Shown piece after piece: positions 1-6,552 of a stretch of DNA of 9,594 nt. Positions within the stretch are counted from its first letter, which is position 1; each line of letters opens with the position of its first letter. The DNA comes from Candidatus Gastranaerophilales bacterium (GTDB lineage Bacteria; Cyanobacteriota; Vampirovibrionia; Gastranaerophilales; Gastranaerophilaceae): the NCBI GenBank assembly GCA_021201175.1, contig JAJQFK010000155.1, forward strand, positions 1 to 9,594, read 5' to 3'. The notes under the pieces were generated by a model, which worked only from the letters and a program-made list of their open reading frames with translations, did not search any database and was not told where the DNA came from. The position numbers and the translations under genes were made by a program.

Positions 1-22
1 AGTCATTAATGTTTACTAAACC

Positions 23-1828
23 CTATAAATCAGCTATATCCTCAGTATCTTTTATAATATGAGGAGTTATCATATAAACAAGTTCATAACGGCTTGTTGT
101 TCTCCTTGTATTTCTGAACAGGAAACCTATTCCCGGTAAATCACCTAAAATCGGAACTTTATTAACAGTATCTGCTTCTTCTGTTCTTATCATACCGCCT
201 ATTAACAATGTTTCATCGTCTTTAATTCTAACCCTCTTTAATTCTAAGTTGTTTCTTTGAAGCAAAGTAGCTGCAATATATGTTTGTGCATTTTCAGGGT
301 CAATATCATCTTCATAATAATAATCATTAATTTGCTCTTTGACAGATGCATAATCAGGCTTTAAATCAAGAGAAACATATCCGTCAGGGCTAATAAAAGG
401 AGTAACTTCTACTTTTATACCATTATCATCGCCGATTTCATAAGTCTTTTGAACAGTACCCGTTGTTGTACCGCCTGATGAAGTTGATGACAGATACTGA
501 ATTGTTGTAGATTCAATATAATCTTCGGTAAGATCTATTGTTGATTTTTGTCCGTTAGTAATTACTATTTTAGGATTCGCAAGAATTTTGCCTTTTCCAC
601 TATCCAATACAGCTTTTAATTGAACCAACAGCCTGTTAGGATAACGAATTCCACCGCCACCAATTATTGCAAGTTCCCCCATACTAAACGCACCATTAGT
701 AAATCCTAAATTTACATGATCACCGCCAAAATTCCAATCAAAACCTAATTGTTTAGAACCGCTTTCTGACAACTGGGCAATTGTAATTTCAAGATAAGCC
801 TGCGGCTGTTTTCTGTCATTCTGCAGTATAAAGTCATTTACCATTTGAATCTGATATTCTGAGCCGCCAACAAGAGTTAACGTTCCTAAATCCTGCTGAG
901 AATATAGAATTAATGACGGTTTAGACATATATGAAGTTAAGTTATCAGTTGTAACACTGCTCTTTACAACACAGGCAACCTGCCCGCCTCCAAGTGTACC
1001 GTCTTCAGTAGAAGCTGATGATGAAGTACCTGCCGTTAATGAAGATGACAATTTTGACGACATATTACCGCCGCTGCCTGCTGACATTGTATCACCCTCC
1101 GGAATACGGAACAGAGTTTCACATATCATTTTAGCCATTTCATTAGGAGTTGTGTGGTTTACTCTATATGTTGTCATTGCCGGTTTAACATCAAATTTTT
1201 CAACTATTTTTTTTGCCATTATATAATCATTATCAGAACCAAAAATTAAAAGTTCATTTCTTTCAGCATTCGTTGTTACTATAGGTCCATAAGAAAGCCC
1301 CGGAGCATTCTGACGGAAAACATTTGCATTTAAAAACTGTGCTAAATAAGCAGCATCTGCATATTTAACAGGAAGTATATTAATATTATCTTTTGTCAAG
1401 TTTAAAGATTCCGCTTGATCTGTTCCGACAATCATTAATGTTTTACCTTTTACAGCGTATGTAAGATTAGTCATTTTCATAACCATCTTAAAAGCATCTT
1501 CAAGGCTTACATCAACAAGGTCTAAAGTTATTAAACCTTTTGCAGAGGAATGGAATACAATATTCATACCTGCTTTATCGGCAAACATTCTTAAAACTTG
1601 CTGAACATCAGTATCTCTTAAGCTTAAATTTATTTTTTGATCAGATGCTTGTAAAAATTGAACGTCGCCTTCTAATCTTATTTTATTCGGCGCTGAATAA
1701 TCGCTTCTTATTGAAGGCTGGTCTACACCATAAACAAGAGGAGCTGCATTTGCCGCACCTGACGCAAGCACAGACACACATCCCGCAACCAGTAATAACT
1801 TCGATACGTTTCCAAAACTTTTCTTCAT
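23..1828 (-). CDS. pilQ: PilQ-like outer-membrane secretin
   Basis: This 601-residue protein probably forms the gated outer-membrane ring through which a type IV pilus (or DNA) passes. Seen: a Sec signal peptide with a hydrophobic stretch at residues 10-22 and an AxA-type site (A26-N27-A28); an STN/N0-like domain at about 64-135; a secretin N domain at about 148-210 and a second from about 219 to 325, interrupted by a Ser/Gly/Thr-rich stretch at about 246-283; and the secretin C domain from about 342 to 595. The C domain carries the family hallmark KVPILGDLPGIGFLF (557-571). It follows a PilP-like gene by 23 bp, which favours PilQ over GspD. It is short for PilQ and has no obvious AMIN domain. 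The ribosome binding site AGAGGAG (1843-1849) sits a longish 14 bases from the ATG and lies just past the upstream stop. The family call is secure; pilus versus type II secretion is inferred from the neighbour. Confidence 0.88.
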   Translation of the reverse strand: MKKSFGNVSKLLLVAGCVSVLASGAANAAPLVYGVDQPSIRSDYSAPNKIRLEGDVQFLQASDQKINLSLRDTDVQQVLRMFADKAGMNIVFHSSAKGLITLDLVDVSLEDAFKMVMKMTNLTYAVKGKTLMIVGTDQAESLNLTKDNINILPVKYADAAYLAQFLNANVFRQNAPGLSYGPIVTTNAERNELLIFGSDNDYIMAKKIVEKFDVKPAMTTYRVNHTTPNEMAKMICETLFRIPEGDTMSAGSGGNMSSKLSSSLTAGTSSSASTEDGTLGGGQVACVVKSSVTTDNLTSYMSKPSLILYSQQDLGTLTLVGGSEYQIQMVNDFILQNDRKQPQAYLEITIAQLSESGSKQLGFDWNFGGDHVNLGFTNGAFSMGELAIIGGGGIRYPNRLLVQLKAVLDSGKGKILANPKIVITNGQKSTIDLTEDYIESTTIQYLSSTSSGGTTTGTVQKTYEIGDDNGIKVEVTPFISPDGYVSLDLKPDYASVKEQINDYYYEDDIDPENAQTYIAATLLQRNNLELKRVRIKDDETLLIGGMIRTEEADTVNKVPILGDLPGIGFLFRNTRRTTSRYELVYMITPHIIKDTEDIADL

Positions 1829-1851
1829 AATATATGTTTTAACTCCTCTAA

Positions 1852-2844
1852 TTATTGATTCTTATACCTGCCTGCGAACTTATGTTCCAAATCGGTAACA
1901 TCATTTTGTTCCAGACTTCCCTTCTCAAATAACTGCCCTACCGAAGCAACATAGCTGTTATTTTGATATTTTATTTGAACTTTATTTTTTGTTATAGCCT
2001 GAATTTTATATCCGCCTATATTATCGCCTACTTTAACAAATTGATCAGTTCCGTTTATGTTTACAATTGCGGAAGGACTTGTTTCATCGTACATTATACC
2101 TGATATTTGTGTACTTAATAATTTTGTAAGATTAGCATCAGGTACAGAACTTGTAGGAGGTTCTATAATTTCAAACGGAACATTTCCGACAGAAGCATAA
2201 GAAGGTACGTTTTTATCTGCCTTTTCTTCTTGTACAACCGGCGGTTTAAAAGGATTTAATCTTGTAATCTTATTATATGAAACCATAATAGGATTATTTT
2301 CTGTAGTTTCATTTTCAGAGCCTTGATTCTCAAATAAATCACCGCCCTGATTATTTGCTTCCGTAACAGTAGCTACAACATCACTATTTTCACCTGAAGC
2401 AACATTAGTTTCTCCGTTTTCATTAAAATCAACACTCATCATATCTGTTGATTCTGAATTTTGATTATTAAAAAACTCATCAGTTTCATTTCCGCCGCCA
2501 ACGTTAGTATCGACAGGCATGCTTTTTTCCGCAACAATAGGCGCCGGATTATTCTCGGATACAATCTTTGAACCAACACCGAATTTTGTAACAACGGCAA
2601 ATACGCCTGCCCCTAACAAAACTAACAACAAGATAATCAATATAGCAGGACTCTTTCTCTTTTGAGTGCCTGTATTGCCTTGAGGCATATAATCTTCATC
2701 GTATTCCTCATAATCTTCGTCATATTCTTGATTTTCGCCGGTATTGTATTCTTCATTTTCCGACTCATCCGAATAGTAATTTTCTTCGTAAACATTATCT
2801 TCCGAATATTCACTGTTATTCCATTGATTTTTGCTATCTGCCAT
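1852..2844 (-). CDS. pilP: PilP/GspC-like bitopic pilus assembly protein
   Basis: Probably the inner-membrane or periplasmic partner that docks onto the secretin encoded 23 bp downstream. From the preferred ATG it has 330 residues. It opens with about 55 residues rich in Glu, Asp, Tyr and Asn, then KRK and one membrane helix (about 66-85), and then a long low-complexity Asn/Glu/Ser linker. RLNPFKPP at 195-202 resembles the RNPF-type motif of PilP. A compact beta-rich domain follows (about 217-307) with the PilP/GspC pattern of a GI-x-Y strand, AIVNINGTDQFVKVGD, a GGYK turn and KVQIKYQNNSY. Classical PilP is a lipoprotein; a membrane anchor with an acidic cytoplasmic tail is more like GspC, so the assignment rests on the C-terminal domain and the operon. 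A GTG nine bases upstream (2851-2853) is in frame, but the ATG at 2842-2844 has the better SD-like GAGTGAG (2849-2855), so I chose it. Confidence 0.7.
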   Translation of the reverse strand: MADSKNQWNNSEYSEDNVYEENYYSDESENEEYNTGENQEYDEDYEEYDEDYMPQGNTGTQKRKSPAILIILLLVLLGAGVFAVVTKFGVGSKIVSENNPAPIVAEKSMPVDTNVGGGNETDEFFNNQNSESTDMMSVDFNENGETNVASGENSDVVATVTEANNQGGDLFENQGSENETTENNPIMVSYNKITRLNPFKPPVVQEEKADKNVPSYASVGNVPFEIIEPPTSSVPDANLTKLLSTQISGIMYDETSPSAIVNINGTDQFVKVGDNIGGYKIQAITKNKVQIKYQNNSYVASVGQLFEKGSLEQNDVTDLEHKFAGRYKNQ

Positions 2845-2880
2845 ATATCTCACTCTTTATTTTATATAGTTCTTTTTTAT

Positions 2881-2909
2881 ATTCTACACGTATTAGTAAA
2901 AATGGGCAA
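2881..2909 (-). promoter_or_regulatory. Sigma-70-type promoter of the pilP-pilQ operon
   Basis: Read on the minus strand, there is a -35 box TTGCCC (2904-2909), a 17-bp spacer and a -10 box TAGAAT (2881-2886). The predicted start of transcription is near 2874, giving a leader of about 30 bases before the pilP ATG. No other gene lies between this site and the secretin pair, so both genes are probably transcribed from here. Found by eye from the consensus, without experimental support. Confidence 0.5.
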
Positions 2910-3088
2910 ATTTATTTTTAAAATAAAATATCTTTTTCGCACACATGTTCCAATGTTTTTAGTTTACGTTGTTTTCAAGTCTTTTACGTCAATCATTTGC
3001 AGGATATTTTACAACTTTACAATTAATTACAATTTATTTTTTATTTTATTTATTTTTAGAATTCCGCCCGCGAATAATCTGATTAAAA

Positions 3089-3282
3089 GCAATGACGGGG
3101 TCAGCCTATACAAAATCCGCTTCTTGGATTTTCTTCCATTTCGGACAGCAGCGTCATTGCGAGTCCGCCCGTGGTGGACGTGGCAATCTTTGCCATATCT
3201 AGGACTAGATTGCTTCGTCGTTACACTCCTCGCAAAGACGGTTGAGCCTCACTCTACGGAAAATCCGCTTCTTGGATTTTCC
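3089..3282. repeat. Tandem palindromic intergenic repeat (full plus truncated copy)
   Basis: A GC-richer block in AT-rich DNA. The full copy starts with CGTCATTGCGAG (3152-3163) and is closed by CTCGCAAAGACG (3229-3240), which pairs with it at 11 of 12 positions. Inside are GCAATCT (3183-3189) paired with AGATTGC (3207-3213), a local GTCCGCC/GGTGGAC hairpin (3163-3179) and an apical ATCTAG-GA-CTAGAT (3197-3210). A tail follows with a GAGCCT-type stretch and a small hairpin (3258-3282). The start of the block (3089-3133) holds GCAATGACG, the reverse complement of the element's own left end, followed by a similar tail and the same small hairpin, so it looks like a truncated second copy. The CGTCATTGCGAG...GCAATCT family of dispersed palindromes is, from memory, widespread in unrelated bacteria. 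Its mobility mechanism is not visible here. Confidence 0.8.
3258..3282. repeat. Small hairpin unit, second copy at 3112-3133
   Basis: GGAAAATCC, the 7-base loop GCTTCTT and GGATTTTCC form a perfect 9-bp stem. A 22-base identical direct copy lies at 3112-3133 with a 7-bp stem, so the two copies flank the main palindrome. The stem lies only 13 bases before the intrinsic terminator but lacks its own T run. Confidence 0.75.
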
Positions 3283-3295
3283 TCAAACATCATAA

Positions 3296-3323
3296 AAAAA
3301 GAGCCTTTTATAAGGCTCTTTTT
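3296..3323 (-). terminator. Intrinsic terminator after the Pro/Gln-rich HEAT-like gene
   Basis: A perfect 12-bp stem, AAAAAGAGCCTT paired with AAGGCTCTTTTT around a TTAT loop, lies 20 bases past the stop of the minus-strand gene. On the minus strand the stem runs into a stretch of seven T residues (complement of 3294-3300). The A and T tails on both sides mean it could also stop plus-strand transcription. Confidence 0.88.
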
Positions 3324-3343
3324 ATCAAATTGATTTATTTCCC

Positions 3344-4471
3344 CTATGCAGGTTGATTAGAATTGGCATTTAAAGCATCATAGGCTTTAGTAGCTGCTTC
3401 TTTAACGCTTTCATCTTCATCAGACTTAGCAAGATCAAATATTACGCTTAAATCTTCTTTATATTCAGGCTTTGCAATATGAGCAAGAGAAGAAATTGCA
3501 CCTGCTCTTAACATAGGATTAGGATTTGATTTAACTGTATCAACTACTTTCTCAATGCAAGGCAATTCTTTTAATTCAAGACTTGAACCGTTTCTTTTGG
3601 TAAGTTCATTATTTAAGCGTTCCTGCATATAAGCAATTGTATATAAAGCATACTGCTTATTGATTTCAGCCTTTTCTAAAGGAGTAGGAACGGAAGCCCT
3701 TTCTTTATCTGCATCAGAGAGTTCATCTTGAGGTTTTTGTCTTAATTCAAGAATTTCCGGAGAAGGACCTTCTAAATTTGAAGTATCCTTATCAATGATA
3801 TCAACTAATGCATCAAAAATTTGAGTATCTAAAAGAACCGGACCGGCTGTATCATCATTTTTAACTAATTCAGCAATTTGTTCAATAGTATTTTTTTGAG
3901 CATCTAAATCATCTGTTTTCAACTGTCCTGCAAAAGATTCAGGAGTTATCGATTTGTCGGGGGCAACAGGTTCACCTACTACGGGTGCTGCGGCTTGAGG
4001 TGTTTCAGCCTGCTGTGCTTGAGGTGCTTGTTCGGGAGTCTGGATTTGCGGAGGCGGAACTTGTTGAGGAGTTTGCGGAATGATTTGTTGCGGCTGTTCC
4101 GCTGCCGGTTGTTGAGCCTGTTGTTGCGGCTGTTCTATTACTGGTTGTTGTACAGGCTGTTGTTGTACAGGCATTTGATATATCGGTTGCTGAACGGGAA
4201 CAAATTGTGCCGGCATTTGATATACAGGCTGTTGTTGTACCGGCTGCGGCGCTCCAAATGGAGCTCCTTGTCCTTGCGGATTCAGAATTTCTATATTTAC
4301 TCCGTTATACTGAGATTTCGGTTGTGCATAACTGCTTGAAGCCGGATAGTTATAAAAACCGTTTGAATATTGTGGTTGAGTAGGAACCGCATTTGCACCT
4401 GTTTGAGGATTGCTTACCGGCATGGCTGAATAATTCACCGGTATGTATTGTGATGAGGGTGCTTGTATCAT
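3344..4471 (-). CDS. Pro/Gln-rich protein with HEAT-like C-terminal domain
   Basis: Function unknown. From the chosen ATG it has 375 residues. Residues 1-175 are low complexity, rich in Pro, Gln, Ala and Tyr, with a 14-residue repeat at 81-122 (QPVYQMPAQFVPVQ, QPIYQMPVQQQPVQ, then a degenerate copy). Residues about 190-375 are predicted all-helical and end in HEAT-like pairs: NPNPMLRAGAISSLAHI, then DEDESVKEAATKAYDAL. There is no signal peptide, membrane helix or catalytic motif. HEAT-like domains usually bind proteins, so an adaptor or scaffold is a fair guess and no more. The start at 4469-4471 has an excellent ribosome binding site, AAGGAG (4478-4483), six bases away. A GTG 60 bases further upstream (4529-4531) has none and would read through a palindrome. 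It is a single-gene unit, divergent from the small ORF. Similar proteins seem frequent in Gastranaerophilales, by recollection only. Confidence 0.8.
   Translation of the reverse strand: MIQAPSSQYIPVNYSAMPVSNPQTGANAVPTQPQYSNGFYNYPASSSYAQPKSQYNGVNIEILNPQGQGAPFGAPQPVQQQPVYQMPAQFVPVQQPIYQMPVQQQPVQQPVIEQPQQQAQQPAAEQPQQIIPQTPQQVPPPQIQTPEQAPQAQQAETPQAAAPVVGEPVAPDKSITPESFAGQLKTDDLDAQKNTIEQIAELVKNDDTAGPVLLDTQIFDALVDIIDKDTSNLEGPSPEILELRQKPQDELSDADKERASVPTPLEKAEINKQYALYTIAYMQERLNNELTKRNGSSLELKELPCIEKVVDTVKSNPNPMLRAGAISSLAHIAKPEYKEDLSVIFDLAKSDEDESVKEAATKAYDALNANSNQPA
4106..4231 (-). repeat. Imperfect 42-bp coding repeats (three units)
   Basis: Three in-frame units of 42 bp encode the 14-residue Pro/Gln repeats of the HEAT-like protein. 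The first two are clearly related (QPVYQMPAQF and QPIYQMPVQQ); the third keeps only the Pro/Gln pattern. Such repeats are candidates for length variation between strains. Confidence 0.6.
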
Positions 4472-4506
4472 TTTAAACTCCTTATTACTACCTTCTGTTT
4501 TAATGG

Positions 4507-4523
4507 AGGTATTTAAAATACCT
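4507..4523. promoter_or_regulatory. Inverted repeat in the leader of the HEAT-like gene
   Basis: Arms of 8 bp (AGGTATTT and its complement) surround a single central base, 36 bases before the ATG. It could be an operator or a leader hairpin. In AT-rich DNA a repeat of this size can also occur by chance. Confidence 0.35.
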
Positions 4524-4689
4524 GCATACACTTTTTAGAACGCACGTGATATAAAAAAATTGCTAACATAATTTTTTTAATTTTATTACAAAGTGCCTTA
4601 AATTCAATAATATCAAGATTTTAAAGAAAAAATTGCAATTTTACAAAAATTAATATTTATCAAAAATTCCAAAAAAACTCTAATGTTTT

Positions 4690-4719
4690 TTGAAAAAATG
4701 CCGAAATAATAGTTATAAG
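4690..4719 (+). promoter_or_regulatory. Candidate promoter of the small ORF
   Basis: The -35 box TTGAAA (4690-4695) is followed after 18 bp by TATAAG (4714-4719), or after 17 bp by TTATAA. Predicted transcription begins near 4726, immediately before the first of two palindromes, leaving a leader of about 67 bases. Confidence 0.4.
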
Positions 4720-4726
4720 ACTTGAA

Positions 4727-4754
4727 TATTTTGCAAAATAAGCAGCATGCTTAT
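4727..4754. promoter_or_regulatory. Two abutting perfect palindromes in the small-ORF leader
   Basis: TATTTTGCAAAATA (4727-4740) is a perfect 14-bp palindrome. It overlaps by three bases the inverted repeat ATAAGCAGCATGCTTAT (4738-4754), which has 7-bp arms and a 3-base centre. They lie between the predicted promoter and the small ORF, so they could be tandem operators or alternative RNA hairpins in the leader. Which of these applies cannot be told from the sequence. Confidence 0.5.
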
Positions 4755-4792
4755 AACAGTAAATTGGAGTATAGTAAAAGAAAGGTTATAAA

Positions 4793-4924
4793 ATGTACTA
4801 TAATTGGGTCTGGCCGGGTGCTTACAGTTTTAAAGGCGAAATTAAACTTTTTATTACATGGTTTAAAAATCAAATGGATATTATTTTGAAAAAAATTGAA
4901 GAAACTGAAAATAAACTCGCTTGA
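4793..4924 (+). CDS. Small protein of 43 residues, unknown
   Basis: A 43-residue ORF that I do not recognise. It begins MYYNWVWPGAYSFKGE, continues as an amphipathic stretch with Trp and Phe (IKLFITWFKNQMDIIL) and ends in a charged tail KKIEETENKLA. This fits a short membrane-associated or helix-forming protein better than random reading of AT-rich DNA: it has three Trp codons, and its local GC is higher at the 5' end than in the flanking spacer. The ribosome binding site GAAAGG (4780-4785) is seven bases from the ATG. A candidate promoter and palindromes precede it. It ends just before the comM promoter, so it may be a unit of its own. Expression is not proven. Confidence 0.55.
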   Translation: MYYNWVWPGAYSFKGEIKLFITWFKNQMDIILKKIEETENKLA

Positions 4925-4932
4925 TATTATTG

Positions 4933-4961
4933 ATTACAATATAATCCTAATGTGGTATACT
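4933..4961 (+). promoter_or_regulatory. Extended -10 promoter of comM
   Basis: TGGTATACT (4953-4961) is an extended -10 box. A -35-like ATTACA (4933-4938) lies 17 bp upstream, and a TTGATT (4930-4935) lies at 20 bp. Transcription would begin near 4968. This is downstream of a GTG at 4952, so the promoter argues for the GTG at 4994 as the comM start. Confidence 0.5.
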
Positions 4962-4993
4962 GTTCAAATAATGTAGTTTACGGAACTTGGCAT

Positions 4994-6535
4994 GTGATAT
5001 CACAAATTTTAACGGCAAGCGTTATAGGACTTAATGTATATAAGATATTAGTAGAGGTTGATATTAATAATTCACTTCCTTCTGTTTCTATTGTGGGGCT
5101 GCCGGATATGGCAATCAGTGAAGCAAAAGAACGTGTGCGATCTGCTATAAAAAATTCCGGCTACGAATTCCCGAATAAAAAGGTAGTTGTAAATCTTGCA
5201 CCTGCTGATATAAAGAAAGTAGGAAGTAATTACGATTTACCCATCGCAATAGGAATACTTGCCAAAAACGGAACAATTACTAAAACCGATTTTAAAGATA
5301 CGGCATTTATAGGCGAATTATCTTTAGACGGTTCATTAAGAGCGGTATGCGGAGTATTGCCCATTGCCGCAGGTCTAAAAGAACAGGGTATTAAAATTTT
5401 AGTGGTACCATCTGAAAATGCACGAGAAGCCGCAATTATACAAGGACTCACAGTTATAGGCGCTAAGAGTTTATCGGAAATTGTTAATCACTTTAATACA
5501 GATTCTCCGGAACATAAACAATTAGAACCTATAAGAGTTAATATTGATGAATTTAAACAAACAGAAACCGAAAAAGACGGGTATTTTGATTTTAAAGATG
5601 TTAAAGGGCAAATAAAAGTAAAAAAAGCTATGGAAATAGCAGCAGCAGGCGCACATAATATATTATTATCAGGACCTCCGGGGTCGGGGAAAACACTTCT
5701 TGCAAAATGTTTTCCATCGATACTTCCTCCTTTATCCTTTGAAGAATCTATAGAACTTACCAAAATTTACAGTATAAGTTCGTTGGTAAATCCTCAAAAA
5801 CCCTTAATAACAATGCGTCCGTTCAGAAGTGTACATCATACCGCATCTGCAATAGGTATAATTGGCGGCGGTTCAAATCCTAAGCCCGGAGAAATTACTC
5901 TTGCCCATCGGGGTGTTTTGTTTCTTGATGAATTTGCGGAATTTCCGCGAAACGTACTTGAAGTTCTCAGACAACCGTTAGAAGACGGAAAAATTGTTAT
6001 TGCAAGAGCAAAAATGAGGTTAGAATTTCCTTCTGATTTTATTTTACTTGCCGCCATGAATCCATGCCCGTGCGGTTATCTTGGCGACAGTGAAAAACAA
6101 TGTACTTGCAGCGAATTTCAAATAAAACAGTATCGTTCTAAGTTATCAGGGCCGCTTTTAGACAGAATTGATATTATAATTGATGTACCGCGTTTAAAAC
6201 TTGATGAACTTACTTCTCAATCAGAACAAACAGCCGAATCTTCCGAAGCAATACGAAAGCGTGTAATTGCTGCCAGAAATATCCAAATGGAGCGATATAA
6301 AGAATACGGAATTTATACTAATTCGGAACTTACTCCAAAATTAATTAAAAAATTTTGCAATCCGGATAAGGATTGTATTGAAATGTTAAAAAATGCCGTC
6401 CGAAAATTTAATTTATCTGCCAGAGCTTATGACCGACTTTTAAAACTCACACGAACTATTGCAGATTTAGATTCAAGCGAAAATATACAAATAAAACATG
6501 TAGCACAGGCAATACAATATCGCCCGTCAATATAA
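4994..6535 (+). CDS. comM: ComM (YifB) AAA+ branch-migration helicase
   Basis: A Mg-chelatase-like AAA+ ATPase. Known ComM is a hexameric helicase that promotes branch migration when incoming DNA recombines with the chromosome during transformation. From the chosen start it has 513 residues, about the E. coli YifB length. Seen: the N-terminal ChlI-like domain with GLPDMAISEAKERVRSA (35-51) and NLAPADIKK (67-75); Walker A GPPGSGKT (227-234); Walker B GVLFLDEF (307-314); the family Cys cluster CPCG...CTC (C358, C360, C370, C372); a GPLLDRIDI motif with R391; and a C-terminal helical domain. All key residues are present. The GTG at 4994 places the first residues (VISQILTASVIGLNVYKI) as usual for the family. 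The longer GTG at 4952 lacks a ribosome binding site and overlaps the promoter. The SD near 4982 is weak. It converges with yraN. Confidence 0.95.
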   Translation: MISQILTASVIGLNVYKILVEVDINNSLPSVSIVGLPDMAISEAKERVRSAIKNSGYEFPNKKVVVNLAPADIKKVGSNYDLPIAIGILAKNGTITKTDFKDTAFIGELSLDGSLRAVCGVLPIAAGLKEQGIKILVVPSENAREAAIIQGLTVIGAKSLSEIVNHFNTDSPEHKQLEPIRVNIDEFKQTETEKDGYFDFKDVKGQIKVKKAMEIAAAGAHNILLSGPPGSGKTLLAKCFPSILPPLSFEESIELTKIYSISSLVNPQKPLITMRPFRSVHHTASAIGIIGGGSNPKPGEITLAHRGVLFLDEFAEFPRNVLEVLRQPLEDGKIVIARAKMRLEFPSDFILLAAMNPCPCGYLGDSEKQCTCSEFQIKQYRSKLSGPLLDRIDIIIDVPRLKLDELTSQSEQTAESSEAIRKRVIAARNIQMERYKEYGIYTNSELTPKLIKKFCNPDKDCIEMLKNAVRKFNLSARAYDRLLKLTRTIADLDSSENIQIKHVAQAIQYRPSI

Positions 6536-6552
6536 TTTGGCTAAGATGTCAG

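Larger units (their letters stand above)
2845..3343. other. Non-coding intergenic region upstream of pilPQ
   Basis: This 499-bp stretch holds the pilPQ promoter at its left end, a GC-richer palindromic repeat element in the middle and a terminator at its right end. The part from about 2910 to 3088 is very AT-rich, with long runs of T on the plus strand. I see no gene there. An open plus-strand frame that crosses the region is the antisense of pilP plus repeat DNA, with a composition unlike a real protein. Confidence 0.7.
4472..4792. other. Divergent AT-rich regulatory region
   Basis: This stretch of about 320 bp separates two divergent transcription units. It holds the ribosome binding site of the HEAT-like gene, a 17-bp inverted repeat in that gene's leader (4507-4523), a candidate plus-strand promoter and two abutting palindromes. 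I could not fix a promoter for the HEAT-like gene; weak -10-like sequences are too common in this AT-rich DNA. No gene is seen from 4532 to 4689. Confidence 0.6.

Noticed and set aside
3000..3060. Short TTTACAA-like tandem motifs
   Set aside because: They are weak and irregular, and expected in such AT-rich DNA.
3152..3240. CRISPR array, tRNA or structured riboswitch in the GC-richer block
   Set aside because: There are no regularly spaced repeats, no tRNA arms and no coding gene directly downstream on either strand. The nested palindrome with a partial copy fits a dispersed repeat better.
2662..3333. Long plus-strand open frame of 223 codons
   Set aside because: It is the antisense of the pilP 5' part, followed by AT-rich spacer and the palindromic repeat. 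The product is Phe/Ile-rich without any domain, and there is no ribosome binding site.
3995..4339. Plus-strand open frame of 114 codons rich in Leu and Arg
   Set aside because: It is a shadow of the Pro/Gln repeats read on the opposite strand.
4952..4993. Upstream GTG extension of comM by 14 codons
   Set aside because: There is no ribosome binding site, it overlaps the extended -10 box, and the added residues (VYCSNNVVYGTWH) do not match the usual ComM start.
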